A stretch of DNA of 49,140 nt from assembly GCA_031552195.1 (NCBI GenBank), contig JAVBMT010000016.1:1-49140 (forward strand), in the 5' to 3' direction. Under the pieces are notes generated by a model. That model made no database searches. It worked only from the letters and a program-made list of their open reading frames with translations, and was not told the origin of the DNA. This stretch comes from JAVBMP01 sp031552195. Lineage in GTDB: Bacteria; Desulfobacterota; Desulfovibrionia; Desulfovibrionales; Desulfovibrionaceae. Each line of letters opens with the position of its first letter. The stretch's first letter is position 1. Shown here one piece after another: positions 16,240-25,302 of this stretch. A program made the position numbers and the translations under genes.

Positions 16240-16803
16240 TTAAGGGTAGTAGATAACGGCGTATATCGAACAGGCGCCGTCAAAAGCTCCCACATAGTGG
16301 GGAACTATCGCATTATAGTAGATGCTGTCGCCCGGCTCGAGAACCTGTTCGTCCTGCCCGTATTTCACCAGCAGCTTGCCTGAATGCACTATTATGAATT
16401 CTTCGCCCTGATGCGAGGAAAGCACGCGGTCTTCTTCCGGTTCCGGCGCCATTTCAATGAAAAACGGCTCCATGTTGCGGTCGCTCTTGCCTTTTCCGAG
16501 GCCGAAGTAGCGATACGCTTCACGCTTGTTGTGCGCGCGCTGCATAACGAGGTCGCCTTCGCGTTCGTTCTGGCGCGTAATGATAGGGTCTTTGCTGTGC
16601 ACGTCGTCCATGAAAGTTCCCAGGCGCACGTTCAGCACCCTGGCCACCTTCTGCAACGGCCCGATGGACGGATACATGTTTTCTTCTTCCAGCTGGGCGA
16701 TCATATCCAAAGAAAGCCCGGACAACTCCGCCAGTTTTTCGCGGGTCATATCCTGGGCTTCACGAAATTTGCGTACTCTGTTGCCTAATTTGTCAGCCGA
16801 CAT
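16240..16803 (-). CDS. XRE family regulator with C-terminal cupin sensor
   Basis: A 187-residue transcription factor. Residues ~5-60 form the helix-turn-helix (NRVRKFREAQDMTREKLAELSGLSLDMIAQLE). Residues ~105-187 form a cupin barrel with VLSSHQGEEFIIVHSGKLLVKYG and LEPGDSIYYNAIVPHYVG, the sensor half. In this family the cupin binds a small ligand or metal that controls DNA binding. The ATG has AAGGAGG six bases upstream. It is followed by the acyl-CoA synthetase, the most likely target along with its own promoter. Confidence 0.9.
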   Translation of the reverse strand: MSADKLGNRVRKFREAQDMTREKLAELSGLSLDMIAQLEEENMYPSIGPLQKVARVLNVRLGTFMDDVHSKDPIITRQNEREGDLVMQRAHNKREAYRYFGLGKGKSDRNMEPFFIEMAPEPEEDRVLSSHQGEEFIIVHSGKLLVKYGQDEQVLEPGDSIYYNAIVPHYVGAFDGACSIYAVIYYP

Positions 16804-16982
16804 CTATTCCTCCTTATGGGCTTGAAAGCGGAAAGGCCCACAGGAAGCGGCCTTTAAACGCAATTTGACAATTTATTTTAACAAGTATTCAAAAAATGGC
16901 CTTCATACGGTTCAACGCCTTATGCATGCGAAAACCGCTCATAAACTAACTTAATAACTTTTTCCCCGCAAGAATTTTCCGT

Positions 16983-17660
16983 TCAGTCCCGCAGGCCGTT
17001 CCGGCCGATAGCCCAGAAAAAACGCGAGGCCGTGGAATTCCCGGCGGGCACGGAATACTCCATGCCGCAATGCTGGATCCATCCCGGCGGCAATTCATCA
17101 GGTTCCGCCTGTTTGGCAAGAAAAACGGCTAGTCCGCCCCCAGCCAGGTATGGTTCTATAAAGCCGAGCAGGGCGCGCCACGGCATAAAGGCCCGGCTTA
17201 CGATAATATCAGCGGGCGGGCGTGAAGGCATGAACTCCTCGGCCCGGCCCTGAAAAACGCGAACGCCTGGCAAAGGGCTGGCCGCCAGCACGTTGCGCAT
17301 GAAAAGAGCGCGCTTTTCCCTGGGTTCAACCAGGGCGTAATTTCCTTCATTCCAGAGAATGCGCAGCGGTATTCCGGGCAACCCGGCCCCCGCGCCGAGG
17401 TCCCAGCATTCCAGAACATTTTCATTTACATGCCGCAACACTCCGCGCCGCAGCCCGGCTATAAACTCAGCCAGGTAAAAACTGTCCAGCACCAACTGTT
17501 CGAATAGAGGCCGCGGGCTGGAAAACCCGACCAGGTTCATAACCTTGTTCCACTTTAAAAGGAGCCCGATATAAACGGAGAGCGGCTCCAGCTGTTCCCG
17601 CGCCGGATGAAAACCGAATTTCGCGCACAGCCGGCCAAGTTCCTGAACATCCATAACCAT
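16983..17660 (-). CDS. rsmG: 16S rRNA (guanine-N7) methyltransferase RsmG (GidB)
   Basis: A 225-residue SAM-dependent enzyme that methylates N7 of G527 in 16S rRNA, a site linked to streptomycin sensitivity. Family motifs are KWNKVMNLVG, the SAM loop DLGAGAGLPGIPLRI, VEPREKRALFMRNV and IIVSRAFMPW. The start at 17660 is preferred: AGGAAG lies five bases before it and the length then fits the family (~210). The frame extends 86 codons further to 17918, but that extra part lacks coding character and a ribosome site. Divergent from fabD. Confidence 0.88.
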   Translation of the reverse strand: MVMDVQELGRLCAKFGFHPAREQLEPLSVYIGLLLKWNKVMNLVGFSSPRPLFEQLVLDSFYLAEFIAGLRRGVLRHVNENVLECWDLGAGAGLPGIPLRILWNEGNYALVEPREKRALFMRNVLAASPLPGVRVFQGRAEEFMPSRPPADIIVSRAFMPWRALLGFIEPYLAGGGLAVFLAKQAEPDELPPGWIQHCGMEYSVPAGNSTASRFFWAIGRNGLRD

Positions 17661-17959
17661 GCCGTCTTCCTGGATCATTGCTACTTTTAAGCCCTTGCCT
17701 GACAACGCCGTCAAAAACAATTGAAAGATGTTTTTCACCGGAATGACGAAAACCTGAGCCGAACCACAGGCCTGCTCCGCGAAAAACGCGATTTGCCTGC
17801 CGACGGCCCGGCAAGCGCGCGCTTCAGGGGTAACACCCTGAACCGCGCGATCTTTTTCAGGACTTGCCAGAACGGCCCGCATCACATAAAATACTCCAGC
17901 CGTGGGTGAATTTTCCATTCAGCCGGGCGGAGTAAAATCATTAAATGAACAGGTAAAAT

Positions 17960-18904
17960 ATGCAACTGGAAAATATAGCGCTGCTTTTTCCCGGCCAGGG
18001 CTCACAGGAGCTCAACATGGCGAAAGCCCAGGCGGAAGCTGATCCCGATATAATGGATCTTTGGAAAAAGGCGGAAAAGGCTTCCAATATCGCCCTGCGC
18101 GAAATTTACTGGGACGAAGGGGCAGCGGCAAGGCCGGAAATATTTGACGACACCAGAAACCTGCAACCGGCTCTGGTCACGGCCAACCTGAGCATGTGGA
18201 TGGCCCTTTCCGGCAAGGTGAAACCGGCTTGCTGCGCCGGGCACAGCCTGGGGGAATATTGCGCTTTGGCCGCCGCCCGCGCGCTTTCCGCCGATGAGGT
18301 CCTCAAGCTGGTTTCCTTGCGCGGCAGGCTTATGGCGGAAGCCGACCCCGCCGGCAAGGGCGGAATGGCCGCCGTGGTCAAGCTTGACCAGGCCGCCGCG
18401 GAAAAGGCCATTCAGGAGGCCGCCGCAAGGTCGGGCGCGCCCCTGCGCATAGCCAACTACAACACTCCGGCGCAGTTCGTGGCCAGCGGCGGGAAAAAAG
18501 CCATAGAAGCCCTGCAGGAAACGGTTAAAGAACTTAAAGGAAGGGCCATCCCCTTGGCTGTTTCCGGCGCTTTCCACAGCCCCATGATGGAAGAAGCTTC
18601 CAAAGAGCTGGCCAGGGAACTGGAAAAAGCCGAATGGCGCGAACCGGATTTTCCGGTTTACTGCAACGTTTCCGGCAAGGCCTGCCGAAGCGCCGCTGAA
18701 ATCAGGGAGCAAGCCATGCTCCAGATGACCTCTTCCGTTTTATGGGTTACCATCATACAGGAACAGTTCAAGGCTGGCGCCAGGCGTTTTCTGGAATGCG
18801 GGCCCAAAAACGTGCTTGCCAAAATGGTCGGGGCGAACCTGAAAGGGCTGGCGGAAGACGGCGAATATGAGGCCCTGACATTTGAATCCGCGCTTGCGTC
18901 GTAG
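17960..18904 (+). CDS. fabD: malonyl-CoA:ACP transacylase
   Basis: A 314-residue cytoplasmic enzyme that loads malonyl from CoA onto acyl carrier protein to start fatty acid elongation. The active-site serine is S96 in GHSLGEY, the catalytic histidine is H206 in GAFHSPM, and the N-terminal LLFPGQGSQ oxyanion motif is present. Length fits FabD. No other fab gene is adjacent. Instead it is followed after ~60 bases by the ADP-forming acyl-CoA synthetase, first in a plus-strand run reaching to secG. The ribosome site is weak (AGGT). Confidence 0.93.
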   Translation: MQLENIALLFPGQGSQELNMAKAQAEADPDIMDLWKKAEKASNIALREIYWDEGAAARPEIFDDTRNLQPALVTANLSMWMALSGKVKPACCAGHSLGEYCALAAARALSADEVLKLVSLRGRLMAEADPAGKGGMAAVVKLDQAAAEKAIQEAAARSGAPLRIANYNTPAQFVASGGKKAIEALQETVKELKGRAIPLAVSGAFHSPMMEEASKELARELEKAEWREPDFPVYCNVSGKACRSAAEIREQAMLQMTSSVLWVTIIQEQFKAGARRFLECGPKNVLAKMVGANLKGLAEDGEYEALTFESALAS

Positions 18905-18966
18905 GCCTTCCCCGCTCCGCTTTTTTGCCGGAACCGCAATACTTTAACATGGTCGCCCGGATAACG

Positions 18967-21114
18967 ATGAACGCAAGAATCAACCTTGATTCTTTATTTT
19001 CACCAGCCTCGGTCGCTGTGGTCGGAGCTTCGACCCAGCCCGGGAAAACCGGCTGGCGTATTGTGAACTTGCTCCTCAGCGGCGGGTATCAAGGAAAAAT
19101 ATTTCCCGTAAACCCGAAGGGCGGAGAAATCGGCGGCATTGAGGTTCTGAGCGGCATCTCGCAAATTCCGGATGAAAACCGCCCGCTTGACCTTGCCGTC
19201 ATCTGCCTGCCGGCCCCGCAAGTTGAGGCGGCCCTGATCGAACTTGCCGCCCTGCCCTTGCGCGCGGCCATCGTCCTGTCCGCCGGGTTCGGTGAAACCG
19301 GCGGCGAAGGACTCAGGCTGGAAGAAAGCCTCAAACGGCTGGCCGCTGAGCGTAATATCGCTCTGCTCGGTCCCAACAGCTTCGGCCTTATCAACCCGGC
19401 GCGCGGCCTTAATGTGACTTTCGGAGCCGCGCCGCATCCTGGCGGATTGCAGCCCGTCAAACCAGGTAATATAGCCTTTTTTTCCCAGTCCGGCGCTTTA
19501 AGCGCGGCCCTTCTGGACTGGGCCGAGGAAAACGCCATGGGCTTTTCATCTTTCGTCGGCCTGGGGAACAAGGCCCAACTGGATGAAAGCGATATTATAT
19601 CCCATATGGGGCAAGACCCGGAAACCAGGGTAATCCTGGGATATCTCGAAAACGTGGAAAACGGGCCGAAGTTTTTACGGGCCGTTCAGAAGGTCGCCCG
19701 CCGGAAACCGGTTATCCTGCTGCGCGCGGGCAGCACGCCCAGCGGAGCCAGGGCGGCTTCTTCACACGCCGGGGCCTTGAACGGAAGCGACACCGCCTAT
19801 AAGGCGGCCTTTAAAAAATGCGGAATCATCCAGGCTAGCAGCCTGAACAGCCTTTTCTCGCTCGGGCAGGGTTTCGCCAGCCAGCCACTTCCCAAGGGGC
19901 CCGGCCTGGTGGTGATAAGCAACGCCGGGGGGCCAAGCATTATAGCGGCGGACGCCTGCGAAAACCACGGCCTGAAAATGGCGGAGCTTTCTCCGGCCAG
20001 CATGGCGGAGCTTAAAAATATTCTTCCGCCTTACGCCTCGTTGTTCAACCCCATAGACGCGGTAAGCGACACCAGCGCTGAACGCCTGGTCAAAGCCGCG
20101 CGCATAGCCCTTAAGGACCCGGCGGCCAATGCCGTTTTGCTGATTATCGTTCCAACCGCCCAGGTTCCGCTGGAAAATATGGCCGAGTTGCTTATTCCCG
20201 TTGTGCGTGAGCATGACAAACCCGTTTTCTGCTGCCTGATGGGCGGAGAAAGCATAAATGCAGGAAAAAAATTACTCCGCGAAGCCGGAATACCTTGCTA
20301 CCGTTTTCCGGAACCGGCGGTTGAAGCTATTTCCGTAATGTATCACTATAACCTGTGGAAACATTGCCCGTTGCCGGTTGAGGTTTCCTACCGCCGAGAC
20401 CTGAACCGGGCCAGGAAAGCCCTTGCGGAGGCCAGGGCTGAAGGGTTGACCCACCTTGACAGGCTTCAGGCCCAAGACCTGTTCAAGGCCTATGATATGC
20501 CCTTGCTGGAAACACGCCTTGCCCGGAACAGCGACGAGGCGGTGCAACTGGCCAAGCAATTCGGCAAACCGGTCGCCCTGAAAATAGCTTCTCCGCAAAT
20601 TTCGCACAAAGCTGAAATACAAGGGGTCAGGCTCGACCTGGACACGCCGCAAAAGGTGCGCGAGGCCTTCATGGCCATAACGGCCCAGGCTGCCCGCCTG
20701 TGCCCTGACGCTTACATTTCCGGCTGCATGGTCCAGGTAATGGCCCCGAAAGATTCGCGCGAGCTTGTCGCCGGGTTCCGGCGCGACAGGCGCTTCGGCC
20801 CCATGCTGCTGCTCGCCGCCGGCGGGTACGGCTCCGGAAACATGCGCGGCGCTTCCTGGCGCCTGGCTCCGCTTTCAGCCGGAGAGGCCAGGAGCATGCT
20901 GCGCGAACTGCGCATGTTCCCCATGCCAGCTGGAACCCGCGGGCAACCCCCTGTACGGTTCAACGCGATTGAAGACATTCTGCTCGTCCTGTCCCAGATG
21001 GCCGGAGATTTTCCGGAAATACAGGAAGCGGAATGCGGGCCGGTGCTGGCCTGCTCGGAAGGGGCCTTTGTGGCCGACATAAAAATCGTTCTGGAGCAAA
21101 GCGGATCATTTTAA
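18967..21114 (+). CDS. ADP-forming acetyl/acyl-CoA synthetase, alpha-beta fusion
   Basis: A 715-residue enzyme expected to interconvert acyl-CoA + ADP + Pi with acid + CoA + ATP, allowing substrate-level phosphorylation. Order: CoA-binding Rossmann domain (~5-130, SVAVVGAS), succinyl-CoA-ligase-like domain with the phosphohistidine H267 in AASSHAGALNGSD, and a C-terminal ATP-grasp domain (~485-715, including GKPVALKIASPQISHK). There is no GNAT domain, so it is not a Pat-type protein acetylase. Start chosen at 18967 to match the usual short N-terminus; ATGs at 18925 and 18949 are alternatives, none with a good ribosome site. Substrate (acetyl, propionyl, aryl) not determinable. Confidence 0.87.
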   Translation: MNARINLDSLFSPASVAVVGASTQPGKTGWRIVNLLLSGGYQGKIFPVNPKGGEIGGIEVLSGISQIPDENRPLDLAVICLPAPQVEAALIELAALPLRAAIVLSAGFGETGGEGLRLEESLKRLAAERNIALLGPNSFGLINPARGLNVTFGAAPHPGGLQPVKPGNIAFFSQSGALSAALLDWAEENAMGFSSFVGLGNKAQLDESDIISHMGQDPETRVILGYLENVENGPKFLRAVQKVARRKPVILLRAGSTPSGARAASSHAGALNGSDTAYKAAFKKCGIIQASSLNSLFSLGQGFASQPLPKGPGLVVISNAGGPSIIAADACENHGLKMAELSPASMAELKNILPPYASLFNPIDAVSDTSAERLVKAARIALKDPAANAVLLIIVPTAQVPLENMAELLIPVVREHDKPVFCCLMGGESINAGKKLLREAGIPCYRFPEPAVEAISVMYHYNLWKHCPLPVEVSYRRDLNRARKALAEARAEGLTHLDRLQAQDLFKAYDMPLLETRLARNSDEAVQLAKQFGKPVALKIASPQISHKAEIQGVRLDLDTPQKVREAFMAITAQAARLCPDAYISGCMVQVMAPKDSRELVAGFRRDRRFGPMLLLAAGGYGSGNMRGASWRLAPLSAGEARSMLRELRMFPMPAGTRGQPPVRFNAIEDILLVLSQMAGDFPEIQEAECGPVLACSEGAFVADIKIVLEQSGSF

Positions 21115-21168
21115 CCGCGCCCGGCGGCCCAGAGGCCGGCGGAGGCGAATTTTCAGCAGAGGTCGTTC

Positions 21169-22254
21169 ATGCCCGCCCCAGGTTTGTATATAATGTCCAC
21201 CGCCCCCTATGCCGGGAAAAACGCCATTTGCGCCGGGCTTGAGGCAAAATTCAGGCAAAACGGCTTTAACGCCGGATATTTCAGACCGGTGGGAAACTTC
21301 GCTATTGAAAAAGACGGCAACGCCTGCGATGAAGAGGCCGTGTTCATGCTGGAAGCCCTGGGCATTGGAGACAGGCCTGATATGGTCTGCCCGGTGCTGG
21401 CCACTCAGGATTTTAAAATGGGCGTTCTGACGGGAGATTCCTGCTGCCGCCCGGAAGATCTTCCGCGCACGGTAAAAAATTTTTATGACGAGCTTAACGC
21501 CAAGCATGACCTTATGCTTATCCGCGGCGGCGACAATTTCATGGCCAACCTTTACTGCCGCCTTGACGACGTAAGCCTGGCGCATGCGCTCGGCCCGGAA
21601 ATCAAAGTGGCGGCGATTGACCGGATTGAGCGCGAGGTGAATTACGACGCGCTGCTGCACCTGAAAAACACCTTGGGTGATAAACTGGCCGGCGTTATCC
21701 TGAACATGGTTCACCCCGGCTTTATGTCCGAAGTTGATACCCTGGCCCGGCCTTTCCTCAAACGCAACGGCATCCCCCTGCTCGGCGTGATTCCTCATGA
21801 CCGCCTGCTCGGTTCGGTAAGGGCTTTTTACCTGGCGGAAAGCCTGGGCGGAAAAATCATCTCCGCTTCGGGCCGGAATGACCGCATGGTGGAAAATTTT
21901 CTTATCGGCACCATGCAGGCTGAAAATTTTGTGAGCTATTTCCGCCGCGCCCCCAAAGCCGCCGTTATCGTGGGTGGAGACAGGGCGGATATTCAGCTTA
22001 TAGCGATTGAAGGCGATTGCTCCTGCCTGGTTCTTACCGGAAACATACTGCCGAACGAGCTTCTGCTCGCCAGGGCGGAAGCCAGAAACGTGCCGGTAAT
22101 CATGGTGCGGGAAGACACTTACGCCACAGCCGGAAAGGTGGAAGCCATCCTGAAACGCGGACGCCTGCGCGATAAAGCCAAACTGCCCCGCTGTGCTGAA
22201 CTTGCAAGCGAACATATTGACTTCGCCGCCCTGCGCGCATGCCTCGGCCTGTAA
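21169..22254 (+). CDS. P-loop (BioD-like) protein with C-terminal DRTGG domain
   Basis: A 361-residue protein. The N-terminal ~200 residues form a dethiobiotin-synthetase-like NTPase fold with the P-loop STAPYAGKNAICAGL. The Ser/Thr after GK is replaced by Asn, which is unusual. Residues ~215-330 form the DRTGG domain, also found N-terminal to some phosphotransacetylases and next to CBS domains. Such proteins are often annotated phosphotransacetylase-like but lack the catalytic PTA domain. The gene follows the ADP-forming synthetase by 54 bases; a role in sensing or regulating acyl-CoA or nucleotide is inference. AGAGGT precedes the ATG. Confidence 0.8.
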   Translation: MPAPGLYIMSTAPYAGKNAICAGLEAKFRQNGFNAGYFRPVGNFAIEKDGNACDEEAVFMLEALGIGDRPDMVCPVLATQDFKMGVLTGDSCCRPEDLPRTVKNFYDELNAKHDLMLIRGGDNFMANLYCRLDDVSLAHALGPEIKVAAIDRIEREVNYDALLHLKNTLGDKLAGVILNMVHPGFMSEVDTLARPFLKRNGIPLLGVIPHDRLLGSVRAFYLAESLGGKIISASGRNDRMVENFLIGTMQAENFVSYFRRAPKAAVIVGGDRADIQLIAIEGDCSCLVLTGNILPNELLLARAEARNVPVIMVREDTYATAGKVEAILKRGRLRDKAKLPRCAELASEHIDFAALRACLGL

Positions 22255-22338
22255 AATTTCAAAGTGTCTTGAACGCCGGGCGCGCCTTGCCGCAAAACCC
22301 GGGCAAGCGATATAACATTGCGCCGTAAAAGGAAAAAT

Positions 22339-23808
22339 ATGAAAGCGCGGACAGTAAAACCCTGGGTTACCGGCCTCATTTTCACCGTTGCGGATTCCTG
22401 CTCGATAATAGCCGCCGTGGCGGTTTCTTACCTTGTGGCCGTCATAACCGGCGGCGAGTTCAATCCCTCGGTTTACGCCTTTTTCACACTGCGTATTTTG
22501 CTTATAACCCTGCTGCTTTATACCTTGCTCGGCCTTTATCCGGGCATTCTCATGCCTTTGCCGGAAGAAATAAAACGCCTGTGCGTGGCAAGCACCACCA
22601 GCGTGCTTATATTCACAGCCACCTTTTTCATAAGCCGTTCCGGCGAAATCTATTCCCGAAAATTTTTAATTTTCCTGTGGCTTGCCTTGCTGGTTTTCGT
22701 GCCCATAGGCCGCACCTTCATCCGCGAACGTTGCCGCAGATTCCGCTGGTGGGGCTACCCGGTTATTATATTCGGCAACCAGCGCAAAAACCGGGAAATC
22801 CTCGAAGACATGAACAGGCACCTGCGCAGCGGCCTGCGCCCTGTGGCTGTAGTGCGGGCGCATGAAGAAGACGGGGAAATGCTGCCCGGAGTGGAAACCT
22901 GCATAATAAATATAGACACGGAGGGTGAACAGGGCGCGCCCTTCTCCGCCGCGACCTGGACGATCCTTAAAGCGAAATTGGGAAAACTTACGGATAAATA
23001 TCCCGGCTCCATCGCGGTTATAGCCATGAGCAGCTTTACCCTGGAAGAGCAACGCAAACTGCCGGAAATTCTTTCAAACTGCTTCTATAAGGTCATCATA
23101 ATCCCCAGCGCGTCATGGACTGTGCGCCTTTCCCTGCGCATGGTGGAAACAGGCTCTTACCTGGCTCTAGGCTTGCGCCACAACCTGCTCGACCCGAACC
23201 GCCTGCGCTTCAAGCGCTGCTTCGACCTGCTGTTCTCCGGGCTGGGCGTGCTTGTTCTTCTGCCGTTTTTCACTATAGTCGCATTACTGATAAGGTTCTC
23301 CAGCCACGGCCCGGCCTTTTACCGGCAAAGGCGCATCGGCCAGTCCGGCAAGGAAATAAAGGTGCTGAAGTTCCGCACCATGGTGAACGACGCAGATAAA
23401 AAACTTGAAGAATTTCTGCGCGACAACCCCGAACGCCGCAAGGAATGGGAAGAAACCCAGAAATTGAAAGATGACCCCAGAGTGACTTTTATCGGAAAAA
23501 TACTGCGTAAAACCAGCCTGGACGAACTGCCCCAGCTCTTCAACGTGCTGGGCGGAAGCATGAGTCTGGTCGGTCCGAGGCCTATCGTGCAAAATGAAAT
23601 CCAGAAATACGAAGCCGCCTTTGCCGAATATTCGCGCGTAAGGCCGGGAATAACCGGGTTGTGGCAGGTTTCAGGCCGTAGCGACACCACTTACGCCCAT
23701 AGAGTTGAACTTGACCTTTACTATGTTTATAACTGGTCAATATGGCTGGATATTTATATAATACTCCGCACGTTCCCGGCCGTACTGCGCCAGAGCGGGG
23801 CATATTGA
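22339..23808 (+). CDS. undecaprenyl-phosphate sugar-1-phosphate transferase, WbaP-like
   Basis: A 489-residue inner-membrane enzyme that starts an O-antigen or exopolysaccharide repeat unit by moving hexose-1-phosphate from a UDP-sugar to undecaprenyl phosphate. The N-terminal half has about four transmembrane helices and a soluble Rossmann-like domain. The C-terminal catalytic domain shows the membrane-re-entrant helix (RCFDLLFSGLGVLVLLPFF), FRTMVNDA, the key SLDELPQLFNVLGG and SLVGPRP motifs, and RPGITGLWQVSGRSD. Length equals WbaP (~480). The ATG at 22339 has AAAGGA seven bases upstream. The sugar may be galactose or glucose. Confidence 0.9.
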   Translation: MKARTVKPWVTGLIFTVADSCSIIAAVAVSYLVAVITGGEFNPSVYAFFTLRILLITLLLYTLLGLYPGILMPLPEEIKRLCVASTTSVLIFTATFFISRSGEIYSRKFLIFLWLALLVFVPIGRTFIRERCRRFRWWGYPVIIFGNQRKNREILEDMNRHLRSGLRPVAVVRAHEEDGEMLPGVETCIINIDTEGEQGAPFSAATWTILKAKLGKLTDKYPGSIAVIAMSSFTLEEQRKLPEILSNCFYKVIIIPSASWTVRLSLRMVETGSYLALGLRHNLLDPNRLRFKRCFDLLFSGLGVLVLLPFFTIVALLIRFSSHGPAFYRQRRIGQSGKEIKVLKFRTMVNDADKKLEEFLRDNPERRKEWEETQKLKDDPRVTFIGKILRKTSLDELPQLFNVLGGSMSLVGPRPIVQNEIQKYEAAFAEYSRVRPGITGLWQVSGRSDTTYAHRVELDLYYVYNWSIWLDIYIILRTFPAVLRQSGAY

Positions 23809-23884
23809 AAATTTTAACAGGAAAAACGGCGGAAGCAGGCCTGCGGGGCGAAACATTCGAAAGCATGAAATATTGAGGTGAAAA

Positions 23885-24643
23885 ATGAAAAAACTGATGG
23901 CCGCAAACTGGAAAATGTATAAAACGCGCTCTGAAGCGGCGGAAAGCATTAAATCTCTGGCCGGCAACCTGGCTTCGCACAGCCTGGACGACGAACGCGA
24001 AATTGCTGTTTTCGCCCCCTTCACCAGCCTGTCGTCCTGCCAGGAAGCCCTGCTTCACTGCAAAAACCTGTTTTTAGGGGCGCAAGACCTCTACCCGGAA
24101 AAAGAAGGGGCCTTCACCGGAGAAATTTCTCCGCTGATGCTGCTGGATTGCGCCTGCCGTTTTGTATTGACCGGACATTCGGAACGTCGCCACATTCTTG
24201 GCGAAAGCAATGAATTTGTGGAAAAAAAAACCGCCTACGCCATGGATTCCGGGCTTGACGTGGTGCTCTGCGTCGGTGAAACCCTGGCCGAACGCGAAGC
24301 CGGGCGATTGCAGGCCGTGCTGGAAGATCAACTGCGCTCCGGAGTTTCCGGAATCAAGACGGACTTCTCACCGGAACGCCTCAGCATAGCCTATGAACCG
24401 GTCTGGGCTATAGGCACCGGCAAGGTAGCGGGGCCTGTGGAAATTGTGGAAGCGCACAACTATATAAGAACCATGCTGCAAAAGTTATTTCCAAAAAAAT
24501 ACAATAAAATGCGCATCTTATATGGAGGAAGCGTCAAGGCTGACAATGCCGGCGAAATAATTAAGCTTGACAACGTAGACGGAGTACTGGTAGGCGGTGC
24601 TTCTTTGGATGCGGAAAATTTCACCCGCATCGTTCTCTCCTGA
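23885..24643 (+). CDS. tpiA: triosephosphate isomerase
   Basis: A 252-residue glycolytic/gluconeogenic TIM-barrel enzyme that interconverts DHAP and glyceraldehyde 3-phosphate. Catalytic residues are all present: N8/K10 in AANWKM(Y), H98 in LTGHSERR, E171 in AYEPVWAIGTGK (the flexible loop), and the phosphate-binding ILYGGSVKADN. GAGGTG lies four bases before the ATG. It overlaps nothing and is followed by secG after 22 bases, an association common in bacteria. Confidence 0.96.
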   Translation: MKKLMAANWKMYKTRSEAAESIKSLAGNLASHSLDDEREIAVFAPFTSLSSCQEALLHCKNLFLGAQDLYPEKEGAFTGEISPLMLLDCACRFVLTGHSERRHILGESNEFVEKKTAYAMDSGLDVVLCVGETLAEREAGRLQAVLEDQLRSGVSGIKTDFSPERLSIAYEPVWAIGTGKVAGPVEIVEAHNYIRTMLQKLFPKKYNKMRILYGGSVKADNAGEIIKLDNVDGVLVGGASLDAENFTRIVLS

Positions 24644-24665
24644 AATCACAAGCCTGGAGCTTCCC

Positions 24666-25004
24666 GTGGAAAAAATAATTCTTATTCTACATATTCTGGC
24701 CTGCATAACCCTTGTTGTGCTGGTTCTTTTGCAGTCCGGCAAAGAAGGCATGGGCGTGATTTTCGGGGGCGGCAGCTCCTCAATGTTCGGCGGTTCCGGC
24801 GCCGGCGGAGTCTTGGTGCGCCTGACCACCTTTATAGCCATTATCTTCATTTGCACATCGCTGGGTTATAACATCCTGACCTCCAGCGGGCAGACCCCTT
24901 CATCTTCGCGTCTTTCCGGCCTTGCGGACGAACCGGCTCCGGCTCAGCCCGAAGCTCCTGTTCAACCGGCCGCTCCTGTTCAACCGGCAACCCCGGCGGA
25001 ATAG
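24666..25004 (+). CDS. secG: preprotein translocase subunit SecG
   Basis: A 112-residue inner-membrane protein that assists SecYE during protein export. Two transmembrane helices (about residues 3-21 and 53-73) flank the conserved loop LLQSGKEGMGVIFGGGSSSMFG. The start is a GTG at 24666 with GGAG six bases upstream; the longer frame into tpiA is rejected. The C-terminal tail is Pro/Ala/Gln-rich and contains a tandem 18-base duplication (24954-24989), giving APVQPA twice. Co-transcribed with tpiA and ended by the terminator at 25039. Confidence 0.93.
   Translation: MEKIILILHILACITLVVLVLLQSGKEGMGVIFGGGSSSMFGGSGAGGVLVRLTTFIAIIFICTSLGYNILTSSGQTPSSSRLSGLADEPAPAQPEAPVQPAAPVQPATPAE
24954..24989 (+). 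repeat. 18-base tandem repeat in the secG tail
   Basis: Two consecutive copies of GCTCCTGTTCAACCGGCC, the second differing only in its last base. In frame, so it adds the six residues APVQPA. Copy number may vary among strains. Confidence 0.85.
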
Positions 25005-25038
25005 CGGAATAAGATCCTCTGCAGCTTTCTCCTGAAGT

Positions 25039-25066
25039 CCCCGGCCTTTCCGCCGGGGGCTTTTTT
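25039..25066 (+). terminator. terminator of the fabD-secG run
   Basis: CCCCGGC and GCCGGGG pair around a 6-base loop and are followed by GCTTTTTT. Confidence 0.9.
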
Positions 25067-25182
25067 ATGGCCGCACCGCGCTTCACGGCTTGAACCGCCT
25101 TTGAGCAACATGGAAACCCGCAGCCTTGAAACTAATGCCTCCTGCGAAACCCAATATTTTCACTGTCGAGGCACTCTAAAAC

Positions 25183-25211
25183 TTGACCGACTAAAAACCT
25201 TGCCGTAATCA
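25183..25211 (+). promoter_or_regulatory. candidate promoter of paaK
   Basis: TTGACC (25183-25188), a 17-base spacer and TAATCA (25206-25211). It lies about 90 bases before the ATG at 25303 and after the secG terminator. Confidence 0.45.
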
Positions 25212-25302
25212 TAAGTGTCAACCCATGCCGCAAAACGTGCTTCAAACGTTTCACGCGGCGCACGCCCTCTCTTAAAAAGACATTCTAACAGGTCCGGTCA
25301 GC

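Noticed and set aside
17661..17918. N-terminal extension of rsmG
   Set aside because: Composition is not protein-like, RsmG proteins are ~210 residues, and a good ribosome site precedes the internal start at 17660.
24597..24665. upstream extension of secG into tpiA
   Set aside because: GTG at 24666 has its own GGAG and gives the standard SecG N-terminus.
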